A stretch of DNA of 64,000 nucleotides from Acidobacteria bacterium RIFCSPLOWO2_12_FULL_68_19 (GTDB taxonomy: Bacteria > Acidobacteriota > Vicinamibacteria > Vicinamibacterales > UBA2999), in contig MELF01000025.1 in NCBI GenBank assembly GCA_001767525.1, forward strand, positions 1-64,000, given 5' to 3'. The stretch's first letter is position 1; each line of letters starts with the position of its first letter. Shown here in pieces: positions 35,544 to 43,850 of this stretch. A program made the translations under genes and the position numbers. A model generated the notes under the pieces. That model was not told where the DNA came from. It ran no database searches and saw only the letters and a program-made list of their open reading frames with translations.

Positions 35544-37865
35544 ATGAACCAAGCCGCCACCTCCACCTCGCCTCCGCGGCGTCGCGTCGTGATCCAGGTG
35601 GCCCGACAGGCGGGCCTCATCGCCCTGTTCCTGATGGCCGCGCTCGGCGGCACCCTCAGCGGCGTGCTGTTCGCCTACATGGACGACCTGCCGCAGATCA
35701 GCGCACTCGACAGCTACCAGCCGAGCACCATCACGCGGCTCGCCGCGCGCGACGGTCAGGTCATCGCCGAGTTCGCCGTCGAACGCCGCGTCGTCGTCGA
35801 CTACGACGCCATCGCGCCCGTCCTGCGCCAGGCGCTCATCGCGAGCGAGGACGCCGATTTCGAGCAGCACTTCGGCCTGAGCGCGTCGCGCATCGTGATC
35901 ACCGCGGTCAAGGACATCCTCTACGGCCAGCGGTTCGGCGCCAGCACGATCACCCAGCAGGTCGCGCGCATGCTCTTCTTGTCGAACTACATGCGGGGCG
36001 GCATCTTCGAGCGCTCTTTCGAGCGGAAGATCAAGGAGGCGATCGTCGCCGTCCAGCTGGAGAAGCGCTATACCAAGCGCGAGATCTTCGCCTTCTACGC
36101 CAATCACGTGACCATGGGGCACGGCGCGTACGGCGTGGAAGCCGGCGCCAGGCTGTACTTCGAGAAGTCGGCGAAGGAGGTCTCGCTGGAGGAAGCGGCC
36201 ACACTGGCCGCTATCGTCCAAACGCCCGCCCGCCTCAGCCCCTTCGTCAACGCCGAGCAGGCGCGCGCGCGCCGCGACAACTACGTGCTCCCGCGCATGG
36301 CTGACGAGGCGTACATCACGCGCGAAGAGGCCGCCGCGGCGGCGGCCCGACCGCTGGTCGTCCGCGGACGGCCGACGCCCGATCCGTCGATTGCGCCGTA
36401 CTTCGCCGAAGACATCCGCAAGACGCTCGAGCAGCGGTACACCGCCGACGCGCTCTACCACGCCGGCCTGCGGGTGAACACGACGCTCGACGTCGACCTC
36501 CAGCGCGCCGCGAACATGGCCGTCGATCGGGGGCTGCGCCGCATCGACAAACGCCGGAGCGGCTACCGGCGGCCAGCGCGCAACATCGTGGCCGAGGGGC
36601 ACCGGATCGATCGGTTCACGCTGCCGCGCTGGTCCGAGCCCGTGCGGGCCGGCGACATCGTCCCGGCGGTGGTCGTCGCAGTGCCGGCGCGAGGAGCGCC
36701 CGGGAACGCCCGGGTCCGTATCGGGTCACACATAGTGGATCTGCCTCCAAGCGCGTTCGCGTGGACGCGCCGGGCGTCGGCGGCCGATCTCTTCACCGTG
36801 GGCGATCTGATCGAGGTCGACGCGCGCCAGGCACGCGAGGGGGCGCCGCAGGCGGTCGCGCTCGAGCAGCCGCCGGAACTCGAGGGCGCGCTCGTGGCAA
36901 TCGACAACCGGACGGGCGAGATTCGCGCGATGGTCGGCGGATTCAGCTTCGACCGGAGCAAGTTCAATCGGGCCACGCAGGCCCGGCGGCAGCTCGGATC
37001 CGTCTTCAAGCCGATCGTCTATACGACGGCGATCGACCGCGGCTTCACGCCGCTGTCGACGTTCGTCGACGAGCCGATTTCACTCGAAGCCGGGCCCAAC
37101 CAGCCGCGGTACGAGCCGATGAACTACGACCGGACGTTCGAGGGACCGGTCACGCTCCGGCGGGCGCTCGAACAATCGCGCAACATTCCGGCAGTGAAGG
37201 CGCTCGTCGAGGTGGGGCCGCAGCAGGTCGTCAGCTACGCGGCGCGGCTCGGACTTCCCGGCGACATCCCGCCGGTGCTGTCGCTCGCGCTCGGCTCGGT
37301 GGAAGCGACGCTCGTCGACGCGACGGCGGCCTACTCCGTCTTTCCGAATCAGGGCGTCCGCATGACGCCGTACGCCGTCACCACGATCGCCGACCGCGAA
37401 GGCAACATCCTGGAAGAGAATCGGCCGGTGGCGCACGAGGCTATTCGCGCCGACACCGCCTTCGTGATGACGCACCTGCTGCGCGGCGTGGTCCAGCGCG
37501 GCACCGGGGCCGCCGCCGCCGCGCTGAAGTGGCCGCTGGCCGGGAAGACCGGGACGGTGGACGACTACACCGATACGTGGTTCATCGGCTTCGATCCCGA
37601 CATGACGGTCGGCGTGTGGGTGGGCTACGACGAGAAGAAGCCGATCGGCGGGACGAGCAACGGCGAGACGGGCGCGTCGGCGGCGCTCCCGATCTGGATG
37701 GAGTTCATGCGGGCCTACATCGGGACGCGCCCGGACCGCGACATGCCGCCGGACTTCGAGCCGCCGGGCAACATCGCATTCGTGACGCTCGACTCCGGCC
37801 TGACCGAAGCGTTCATCAACGGCACCCAGCCGCAGGGTCTGGCGCCCGTCCCCGCCTCGGAGTAG
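35544..37865 (+). CDS. mrcA: Penicillin-binding protein 1A, bifunctional transglycosylase/transpeptidase
   Basis: A 773-aa inner-membrane enzyme. The N-terminal cytoplasmic tail and one helix (about residues 20-42) precede the GT51 domain: ALIASEDADFEQHFGL with the catalytic Glu, GASTITQQVARMLFL, and KRYTKREIFAFYANHVTMGHGAYGVEAGARLYF. The transpeptidase has the SxxK motif in RRQLGSVFKP, SxN in EQSRNIPA, and KTG in LAGKTGTVDDYTDTWFIG. It makes and crosslinks peptidoglycan. It is monocistronic, divergent from dnaK. A TGTTATACT promoter-like box supports the start at 35544. Confidence 0.94.
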   Translation: MNQAATSTSPPRRRVVIQVARQAGLIALFLMAALGGTLSGVLFAYMDDLPQISALDSYQPSTITRLAARDGQVIAEFAVERRVVVDYDAIAPVLRQALIASEDADFEQHFGLSASRIVITAVKDILYGQRFGASTITQQVARMLFLSNYMRGGIFERSFERKIKEAIVAVQLEKRYTKREIFAFYANHVTMGHGAYGVEAGARLYFEKSAKEVSLEEAATLAAIVQTPARLSPFVNAEQARARRDNYVLPRMADEAYITREEAAAAAARPLVVRGRPTPDPSIAPYFAEDIRKTLEQRYTADALYHAGLRVNTTLDVDLQRAANMAVDRGLRRIDKRRSGYRRPARNIVAEGHRIDRFTLPRWSEPVRAGDIVPAVVVAVPARGAPGNARVRIGSHIVDLPPSAFAWTRRASAADLFTVGDLIEVDARQAREGAPQAVALEQPPELEGALVAIDNRTGEIRAMVGGFSFDRSKFNRATQARRQLGSVFKPIVYTTAIDRGFTPLSTFVDEPISLEAGPNQPRYEPMNYDRTFEGPVTLRRALEQSRNIPAVKALVEVGPQQVVSYAARLGLPGDIPPVLSLALGSVEATLVDATAAYSVFPNQGVRMTPYAVTTIADREGNILEENRPVAHEAIRADTAFVMTHLLRGVVQRGTGAAAAALKWPLAGKTGTVDDYTDTWFIGFDPDMTVGVWVGYDEKKPIGGTSNGETGASAALPIWMEFMRAYIGTRPDRDMPPDFEPPGNIAFVTLDSGLTEAFINGTQPQGLAPVPASE

Positions 37866-37943
37866 GCCCTGGGTCCTTGCCTACGGGCTTGGCCGAACCC
37901 GATCCCGCCTGACGCCCACAGCCTGAAGACGGAGGCCCGAGCC

Positions 37944-38192
37944 CTACGCGTGCGGCGGCCGCGCATGGAAGATCCGCCGCAGCCCGACCGCCCCGACCGT
38001 CAGGGCCGCCGCGCCCCCCAGGATCATCAGCACGGCCATTGGAAAGAAAAAGACCGCGACGATGAGCGGAATGAACAGAACGCTGTCGAGCGCCAGGATC
38101 CACCACGCGCCGTCCTTGCTGATGTGCTCGTCCCAGAAGTGGAACAGCCCGTGGAGCATCTCCCGAAGGCTGAGTACGCCCTCTCCCGACAT
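37944..38192 (-). CDS. Small membrane protein, unknown
   Basis: An 82-aa protein from the ATG at 38192, with AGGAGG 7 bp upstream. It begins MSGEGVLSLREMLHGLFHFWDEHISKDGAWWILALDS, followed by two hydrophobic helices LFIPLIVAVFFFPMAVLMIL and GAAALTVGAVGL, and a basic end. I recognise no family. It is followed by the convergent PBP1A end and preceded by REP-like hairpins after the amidase gene. Confidence 0.6.
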   Translation of the reverse strand: MSGEGVLSLREMLHGLFHFWDEHISKDGAWWILALDSVLFIPLIVAVFFFPMAVLMILGGAAALTVGAVGLRRIFHARPPHA

Positions 38193-38225
38193 GGTGGTCG
38201 GCCTCCTGTCCACATTAGACGCCCA

Positions 38226-38290
38226 AGCCGGGTCCAAAAAGCAAGACCCGGCCTGCGTACCCCTGTAGGGCGGGTCCTCTTGGACCCGCC
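38226..38290. repeat. Two REP-like hairpins after the amidase gene
   Basis: Hairpin 1 (38269-38290) has a 9-bp stem GGCGGGTCC/GGACCCGCC with loop TCTT and touches the amidase stop codon. Hairpin 2 (about 38226-38251) has an 8-bp stem GCCGGGTC/GACCCGGC and contains TTTTT in its loop on the minus strand. The shared GGGTCC core suggests a repeated palindromic element; it may also stop transcription. Confidence 0.65.
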
Positions 38291-40060
38291 TCAGGGAAAC
38301 AACGCCGGCGGCACGCGCCGCCGCGTCGCCTGCTCGAAGGCGTAGGCCAGCGCGAGCAGCCGCGGCTCGCTGCACGCGGTCCCGGTGAAGCTGACCCCGA
38401 ACGGCGCCGGGCGGGCGTCGAAGCCCGCCGGAAACGGCGGCGTCGGCGCGGTCGGCACGAGGGCGAACGGCACGATGACCGTCGGGTAGCCCGGCCTCGC
38501 CGCCAGCGCCGCGCCGGTCGAACCTGGAAAGAGCAGCGCGTCCAGCCGGTCGGTGCCGAGCGCCTCGTCGATGCCGTGTGCGCCGCCAACCAACAGGTCC
38601 TTTCGCCGGTCGGCCTCGTAGCGCCGCCGGTCGCGTCCGAGGTCGATCTCGTCCGAGACGTCCAGATTCTGCTGTCCGTACTTCAACGTGCCGGCGCCGT
38701 GATGGTCCAGGTTCCACCGGCGGAGTTCGGCGAGCGTCCTGACCGGCGCCGCATGGCCGAGCGAGGCGAGCCATGCGCCGAAGTCGCGCTTCATGCCGTA
38801 CTTGAACACAATCGAGCAGTCCCGATCCCGGCCGCGGGCGTTCTCCACGCCCGAACAGATGCTCCAGGCCAGAAAGTTTCGATCCCGCTCGGGATCGACG
38901 ACGCTGGGGATGTCCGCGGGATCGACGATCGTGGCACCTTCCCGCTTCAGGATGGCGATGGCTTCCTCCATCGCCTCGCGCTGCCCTGGCGTCAGGCCGC
39001 CTCGTCCCTCGACGCTGCCAGGGACGCCCCGAGCGGGCGTCGTGGGGCGCGGCTCGGCCGCGCCGGGCGGCGTCACGCGGTCGTAGAAGAACGCGCGCGG
39101 GATACCGATGCGTGCGCCCTCGAGCGCGCCGCGGTCGAGAAACTGCGTGTAGTCCCCGGCGGGCGGCCGACCGCAGGCGCCTGTGGCCGGATCGTTCGGG
39201 TCGGGCGCGGCTCCCTCCAGCACGCCGAGCAGCACCGCGGCGTCGGCGACCGACCGCGCCATGGGGCCGGCCGTGTCCTGATCCGCGCTGATCGGGATGA
39301 TTCCGTACCGGCTGATCCGCCCTACCGTCGGCTTGATGCCGACAAGCATCGTCTGGTTCGACGGGCTGAGGATCGATCCGGAAGTCTCGGTACCGACGTT
39401 TGCCGCCCAGAAGCTCACGGCGGTCCCGATGCCCGAACTGGATCCGCCGGTCGGGAGGGCCGGACGGCCGTCGCGCGTCGCGACGCGCGGATCGCGCCTC
39501 GGATCGTAGGGATTGAATCCGTATCCGGTCAGGCTGTTGTAGTTGGGCGGCATACCGACCGTCACCCAGTTGGCGAGCTCCGTCATCTGGGTCTTCGCCA
39601 GGAGGACGGCGCCCGCGTCGCGGAGATGCCGCGTCACGGTCGCCTCGTAGGGCGGCACCAGCCCCGCAAACGCCAGCGCGCCGCCGGTGGTCGGCATGTC
39701 CGTGGTGTGGATGTTGTCCTTGAGGGCGATCGGAATGCCGTGAAGCGGCCCACGGAGGCGGCCCGCGGCCCGCTCACGGTCGCGCTCGGCCGCCTCGTCG
39801 AGCGCGCGGCGGTTGACCGTGATGACGGCGTTCAGTTGATCCTCGTAGAGCGCGATGCGCGTCAACGACTCCTGCACCAGCTCGCGCGAGGTGACGCGCC
39901 CCTCCGCCATCGCCCGCTGCATCTCGACGATGCTCGCCTCGACGACGGAGAACGAGGACGTTTGAGCGGACGGCGTGAGCGTCGCCGCGGCGAGAGCCGC
40001 GGCGACAAGGGCCCGAGGCCTGGGGCCTGCGGCCTTGGGCCTGCTAGTACGCCATCGCAT
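38291..40060 (-). CDS. Amidase-signature family hydrolase, secreted
   Basis: A 589-aa amidase. The catalytic Ser-cisSer-Lys residues are visible: GPLHGIPIALKDNIHT (Lys), LPTGGSSSGIGTAVSF (cis-Ser), and GTETSGSILSPSNQ (nucleophile Ser). RYGIIPISADQDTAGPMARSVADAA follows. The N-terminus MRWRTSRPKAAGPRPRALVAAALAAATLTPSAQ reads as a signal peptide, but its first third is encoded by CCTGGGG-type repeats. It would cleave an amide, substrate unknown. It overlaps the gamma-glutamyltransferase stop by 17 bp. Confidence 0.9.
   Translation of the reverse strand: MRWRTSRPKAAGPRPRALVAAALAAATLTPSAQTSSFSVVEASIVEMQRAMAEGRVTSRELVQESLTRIALYEDQLNAVITVNRRALDEAAERDRERAAGRLRGPLHGIPIALKDNIHTTDMPTTGGALAFAGLVPPYEATVTRHLRDAGAVLLAKTQMTELANWVTVGMPPNYNSLTGYGFNPYDPRRDPRVATRDGRPALPTGGSSSGIGTAVSFWAANVGTETSGSILSPSNQTMLVGIKPTVGRISRYGIIPISADQDTAGPMARSVADAAVLLGVLEGAAPDPNDPATGACGRPPAGDYTQFLDRGALEGARIGIPRAFFYDRVTPPGAAEPRPTTPARGVPGSVEGRGGLTPGQREAMEEAIAILKREGATIVDPADIPSVVDPERDRNFLAWSICSGVENARGRDRDCSIVFKYGMKRDFGAWLASLGHAAPVRTLAELRRWNLDHHGAGTLKYGQQNLDVSDEIDLGRDRRRYEADRRKDLLVGGAHGIDEALGTDRLDALLFPGSTGAALAARPGYPTVIVPFALVPTAPTPPFPAGFDARPAPFGVSFTGTACSEPRLLALAYAFEQATRRRVPPALFP
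40010..40044. repeat. Heptamer repeat (CCTGGGG/CCTTGGG)
   Basis: Four to five 7-bp units (CCTGGGG, CCTGCGG, CCTTGGG, CCTGCTA) overlap the amidase 5' end and stop at the end of the gamma-glutamyltransferase gene. They encode part of the amidase signal peptide. Confidence 0.7.
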
Positions 40061-41894
40061 AGCAATCGCGGCGCGGATCCGCGCCGGCGATCCGGTTGCC
40101 GTTCGACGGGTCGACGACGACCGCTGTGGCGCACCCCGACATGCCGTACTTCGGAATCCGCTCCACGTCGTGACCGCGCCGCTTCAGTTCCTCGAAGACC
40201 GCGTCCGGCACGGCCGCTTCGACGTTCAGCTTGTTGAAGCCGGCATCGTGCGGCCAGAAGGAGCCGTAGAAATGCAGCGTCTGGACCCGGGGCCACTCGA
40301 ATGCCTCGTGCAGGTTCGGGTACCACTCGGGCCAGAATTCGACGACGTTGAGCAGCGCCTGCAGGATGGTCTGGTCCTGGTTGTCGCCGCCGGGCGTGCC
40401 GAGCGCCATGAACGGTTCCCCGTTCCGCAGCACGATGCTCGGCGTCAGCGTGTAGCGCGGGCGCGACCGGGGCCGGAGCTGCGCGGCGCGCTGCGGGTCG
40501 AGCCAGAACTGCTCGCCCCGCACGCTCATCCCGATGCCGGTCTCGCCGAGGATCACCGCGCCGCCGATCCAGCCGCCGCTCGGCGTGCTGTCGAAGACGT
40601 TGCCGTCCTTGTCGACGACCGCGATGTGCGTCGTGTCCTTCATCGTCCCGCGGATCGGCTCGGCCTGGGGCGAGGTCGCGCCGGGCTGCACGGCGTCGGC
40701 CATGTTCGCAACCCAGAACCGCCACGCCTTCACCCGGGAGTCGAACGGCAGCGGGTTGCCGGCGATGAACGCCCGCGAGGCGCGGTGCGGGTCGACGAGC
40801 GCCGCACGCTCCCGGGCGTAGGCCTTCGAGAGCAGCCCTTCGCCCGGCACCTCGACGAACGCCGGATCGGCGTAGTAGCTGTCGCGATCGGCGTAGGCGA
40901 GCTTCAGCGTCTCGACGACCGTATGCAGGTAGTCGGCGCTGTTGTGCTTCATCGAGCGGAGATCGAACTGCTCGAGGACGTTCAGCGCCTGCAGCAGGAC
41001 CGGTCCCTGGCTGCCGAACGAGTGCTTGTAGACCTCGTACCCGCGGTAGGTCGTCCTGGCCGGCTCCTCGACCTTGGCGAAGAACTCGGCGAAATCCGCC
41101 AGCTCGTACGGCGCCTGGTGCTGCCGGAGGAACGCCACCATCTCGGCGGCGATGTCGCCCTTGTAGAAGCGGTCGCGAGCGGCGGCCACGGCCGCGGCCC
41201 GGCCGCGCGAGCGGGCGGCGCGTTCGGCCTCGACCATGCGGCGCAGCGTACGGGCCAGCGTCGGCAGCGTGATCGTCTCGCCCGCCGCCGGGGCGGACCC
41301 GTCCGGCTTCAGCCAGTACTTCTGGTTCTGCGGCCACCCCTCGAAGAAGTCGAGATTGCCCTTGATCGCCTGCGCCGTCAGCGGCCGCAGCGCAAATCCG
41401 TTGGCGGAATAGTCAATCGCCCGCGCCGACACCTGCTCGAAGCTCATCGTCCCCCAGCGTTCGAGCACGGTGAGCGCGGCGTGCAGCGCGCCGGGAATCA
41501 CCGCCGGATTGAGGCCGGCGCCGGCGAGCGTCTTGCCCTGCGCGACGTACGACTCGAGCGTGGCGCCCTTGGGCGCCCATCCCTGGCCGACGACCGAGAC
41601 GACCTTCCTGGTGGTGCGCGGATAGACGAGCACGAGCGCCTCGCCTCCCAGGCTGTAGAGGTCCTGCTCGACAACGCCGCCGACGAGCAGCGCGGCGACG
41701 CCGGCGTCGAAGGCGTTCCCCCCTTTGTGCAGGATCTCGATGGCGGCGGCCGTCGTCAGCGGGTGCCCGGCGGACGCGCCGGCATTCCGGCCGATGACCG
41801 GGGGGCGGTCCGTCGCGCGGCCCCTCACCCCCAGGCCGCACGCGACGGCAAGGGCGACAGCAACGGTGCATGACAGTCGGTGACGGGTGCGCAT
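40044..41894 (-). CDS. ggt: Gamma-glutamyltransferase
   Basis: A 616-aa Ntn-hydrolase precursor with a signal peptide (MRTRHRLSCTVAVALAVACGLGVRG). The large-subunit start HPLTTAAAIEILHKGGNAFDAGVAALLVGGVVEQ is typical. The autoprocessing site is DTTHIAVVDKDGNVFDSTPSGGW, where the Thr becomes the new N-terminal nucleophile. FMALGTPGGDNQDQTILQALLNVV completes the small subunit. It cleaves gamma-glutamyl bonds such as in glutathione. It lies 4 bp after the Abhydrolase_10-type gene and overlaps the amidase start. Confidence 0.93.
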   Translation of the reverse strand: MRTRHRLSCTVAVALAVACGLGVRGRATDRPPVIGRNAGASAGHPLTTAAAIEILHKGGNAFDAGVAALLVGGVVEQDLYSLGGEALVLVYPRTTRKVVSVVGQGWAPKGATLESYVAQGKTLAGAGLNPAVIPGALHAALTVLERWGTMSFEQVSARAIDYSANGFALRPLTAQAIKGNLDFFEGWPQNQKYWLKPDGSAPAAGETITLPTLARTLRRMVEAERAARSRGRAAAVAAARDRFYKGDIAAEMVAFLRQHQAPYELADFAEFFAKVEEPARTTYRGYEVYKHSFGSQGPVLLQALNVLEQFDLRSMKHNSADYLHTVVETLKLAYADRDSYYADPAFVEVPGEGLLSKAYARERAALVDPHRASRAFIAGNPLPFDSRVKAWRFWVANMADAVQPGATSPQAEPIRGTMKDTTHIAVVDKDGNVFDSTPSGGWIGGAVILGETGIGMSVRGEQFWLDPQRAAQLRPRSRPRYTLTPSIVLRNGEPFMALGTPGGDNQDQTILQALLNVVEFWPEWYPNLHEAFEWPRVQTLHFYGSFWPHDAGFNKLNVEAAVPDAVFEELKRRGHDVERIPKYGMSGCATAVVVDPSNGNRIAGADPRRDCYAMAY

Positions 41895-41898
41895 CTCT

Positions 41899-43845
41899 CT
41901 ACCTCGCGCTGGCAGAAGTCGTTGTCGTGCGCGTCAGGAGCTCCCAGTGCTCGTACCCGCGGTTGACCACCGTGTCGACGTCCTCCGCGAGCACGTACCG
42001 ATCGCGCACGAGCGCGTCGGTCACCTCGCGCACCTTGGCGAGATACGCGCCGCGGCTCGGGTACCGCTCCTCGATCGACGGTCGCGGATCGCGGCGGGCG
42101 TCGCGCTCGGCCTGCGTGCGAGCGAACGGAATATAGGAACCGGTGTTGCCCACCAGACGGGCGGTTCCGCCGATCTCCGGGTTCCGGAAATTCCAGCCGG
42201 TGTAGGTGGCGAGCGGCACGGCGACTTCCGACAGGCGAATTCCGGCCACTTCGTTGCCGTCGGCGTCGGTCTGCGACACCAGGAGCGGCTGGACCGCGCC
42301 TTCCCCACCGCTCGCCGGCAGCAGCCCATTGAAGGCGCGGCGGCCCGGCGCGACCGCGCGCGGCGACTGAACGCCCGGGATCGCCGGAAACGCCAGATCC
42401 TGCGCCCGGACGAGCGTCCGGTCGGCCAGCCGCGGATGCCGGCTCGGCGGCGGCGCCGTGCCCTCCCTCACCCAGCGGTCGAGCGCAACGAGCAGCGCGC
42501 GCAGCGACAGCGTGTAATCGAGCGGGTTCGCCCGCTGCTGGCCACGGCCGGCGGCCGGGGGCGGGAACGGCCCCGGCGTATGCTGGGCGCCCGCGAAGAG
42601 ATACGCCCGCACGTTGTCGCCGAGCGCCGCGTCGCGCATGCCGTCGGGCGTCGTGTGGACGAGGGCCGCGGCGCGGCCGGTATCGATCCAGTACTCGACG
42701 CTGCTGTTGGTCAGGAAGAGCTTCGGCTGGTGGCGGCGCGCCCGGTCGTTCTCGAGCAGCCCCTCGGTGGCGCCGGTGACCGCATCCCGGTCGGCGCGAT
42801 CGGCGAACGGGAACGTGCCGACAAAGGCGTTGCCGGCGGTCGGCGTCGAGCCGCGGCGGTTGATATCGATCCGGGCGGCGCCGGCAATGTGCGCGATCAC
42901 GCCGTCGAAGACGAGCCGCTCGCGCTCGTCGGCGTTGAAGCCGAGATAGAGGAACTCGCGCAGGAATCGCCCCGTCTGCGACTGCCCGAACGCATAGACG
43001 TACTTCGCGGGCGTCACGGCGTCGGCGGAGTGCTTGGCCCAGCTCGCAATGTCCCGGACTGCGGCCAGACCGAGCCCGGCGATCGGCGGATTGGCCACCT
43101 CATAGGCGGCCTCATAGACACGTCCGGGCTCGAACCCCCCGTCGAGTGAGACGGCGTCGCCGGCGATCCGCCACTGGCTGCGCGGAATCGTCTGCGGCGC
43201 GTCCGACAGGCGGTCGCGCACGGTCAGCACGCTGTCGGGGCCGTCGGGATCGGACGGCGCATAGGCCGGCACGTCGTCGGCGAGCCGGTAGGTCGGCGCG
43301 CGGCGGTCCACTTCGATCAACGTCCGGACGATCCCGGTAACGCCCTGCGCCGCCGGCGCCTGAATGCGCAGCCCGCCTCCGCCCGCGGGCAGGTCGAACT
43401 CCCAGCCGACAGCGATCACCGTGAAGCCGCGCCGCAGCAGGAACCCATCGCCAACGTCGGGATCGCTCCCGGCCGTCACGCGGTTGAACATCCGCGTGAC
43501 CCTGTTGCCACGGTTCACGACGTCCACGATGGCGACGCCGTTGCCGCCGGTCTTCGGCCGCAGCGCGTAGAAGTCGGCCGAGAACTCCACGCGTCCCTGG
43601 GCGTTCGGCGGCGCGGCGTCGAGGTCGACGATGACCGCGTTGCGCCGGCCGGCCGGATCGACGGCGAAATAGACGCGCCCCTCGAGCTTCTCGTATCCCG
43701 CATACGAGAGGTCGCTCCGCTTCAGGACCTCGACGCGCGTCACCTCGGCGTGGGCGGCGGCGGCGAACGCGAACAGGAGCACCGGAACGCCGAACCGGAC
43801 CGGAACACGAACCCGGAACCGAGAACCCGGAAGCGTGAACGACAT
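41899..43845 (-). CDS. Secreted alpha/beta hydrolase (Abhydrolase_10-like)
   Basis: A 648-aa protein from the ATG at 43845; an ATG 9 bp upstream (43854) also overlaps the M20 stop as ATGA. A basic leader (MSFTLPGSRFRVRVPVRFG) and hydrophobic stretch ending AAAAHA form a signal peptide. A beta-rich N-terminal part (about residues 30-240) precedes an alpha/beta hydrolase domain with the nucleophile elbow YAFGQSQTGRFLREFLYLGFN. FDGVIAHIAGAARIDINRRGS and TNSSVEYW follow. Similar proteins are common in Acidobacteriota; the substrate is unknown. It lies in the M20-Abhydrolase-GGT-amidase run. Confidence 0.85.
   Translation of the reverse strand: MSFTLPGSRFRVRVPVRFGVPVLLFAFAAAAHAEVTRVEVLKRSDLSYAGYEKLEGRVYFAVDPAGRRNAVIVDLDAAPPNAQGRVEFSADFYALRPKTGGNGVAIVDVVNRGNRVTRMFNRVTAGSDPDVGDGFLLRRGFTVIAVGWEFDLPAGGGGLRIQAPAAQGVTGIVRTLIEVDRRAPTYRLADDVPAYAPSDPDGPDSVLTVRDRLSDAPQTIPRSQWRIAGDAVSLDGGFEPGRVYEAAYEVANPPIAGLGLAAVRDIASWAKHSADAVTPAKYVYAFGQSQTGRFLREFLYLGFNADERERLVFDGVIAHIAGAARIDINRRGSTPTAGNAFVGTFPFADRADRDAVTGATEGLLENDRARRHQPKLFLTNSSVEYWIDTGRAAALVHTTPDGMRDAALGDNVRAYLFAGAQHTPGPFPPPAAGRGQQRANPLDYTLSLRALLVALDRWVREGTAPPPSRHPRLADRTLVRAQDLAFPAIPGVQSPRAVAPGRRAFNGLLPASGGEGAVQPLLVSQTDADGNEVAGIRLSEVAVPLATYTGWNFRNPEIGGTARLVGNTGSYIPFARTQAERDARRDPRPSIEERYPSRGAYLAKVREVTDALVRDRYVLAEDVDTVVNRGYEHWELLTRTTTTSASAR
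43782..43840. repeat. Heptamer-type repeat (CGGAACC/ACCCGGA)
   Basis: Imperfect 7-bp units (CCGGAAC, GCCGAAC, CCGGAAC, CGAGAAC, CCCGGAA) lie inside the signal-peptide region of the Abhydrolase gene, so the leader sequence is partly repeat DNA. Confidence 0.6.
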
Positions 43846-43850
43846 GGTCC

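Noticed and set aside
37866-37943. Another heptamer array after the PBP1A stop
   Set aside because: A few CCCTGGG/CTTGGCC-like units are present, but too degenerate to call as a repeat.
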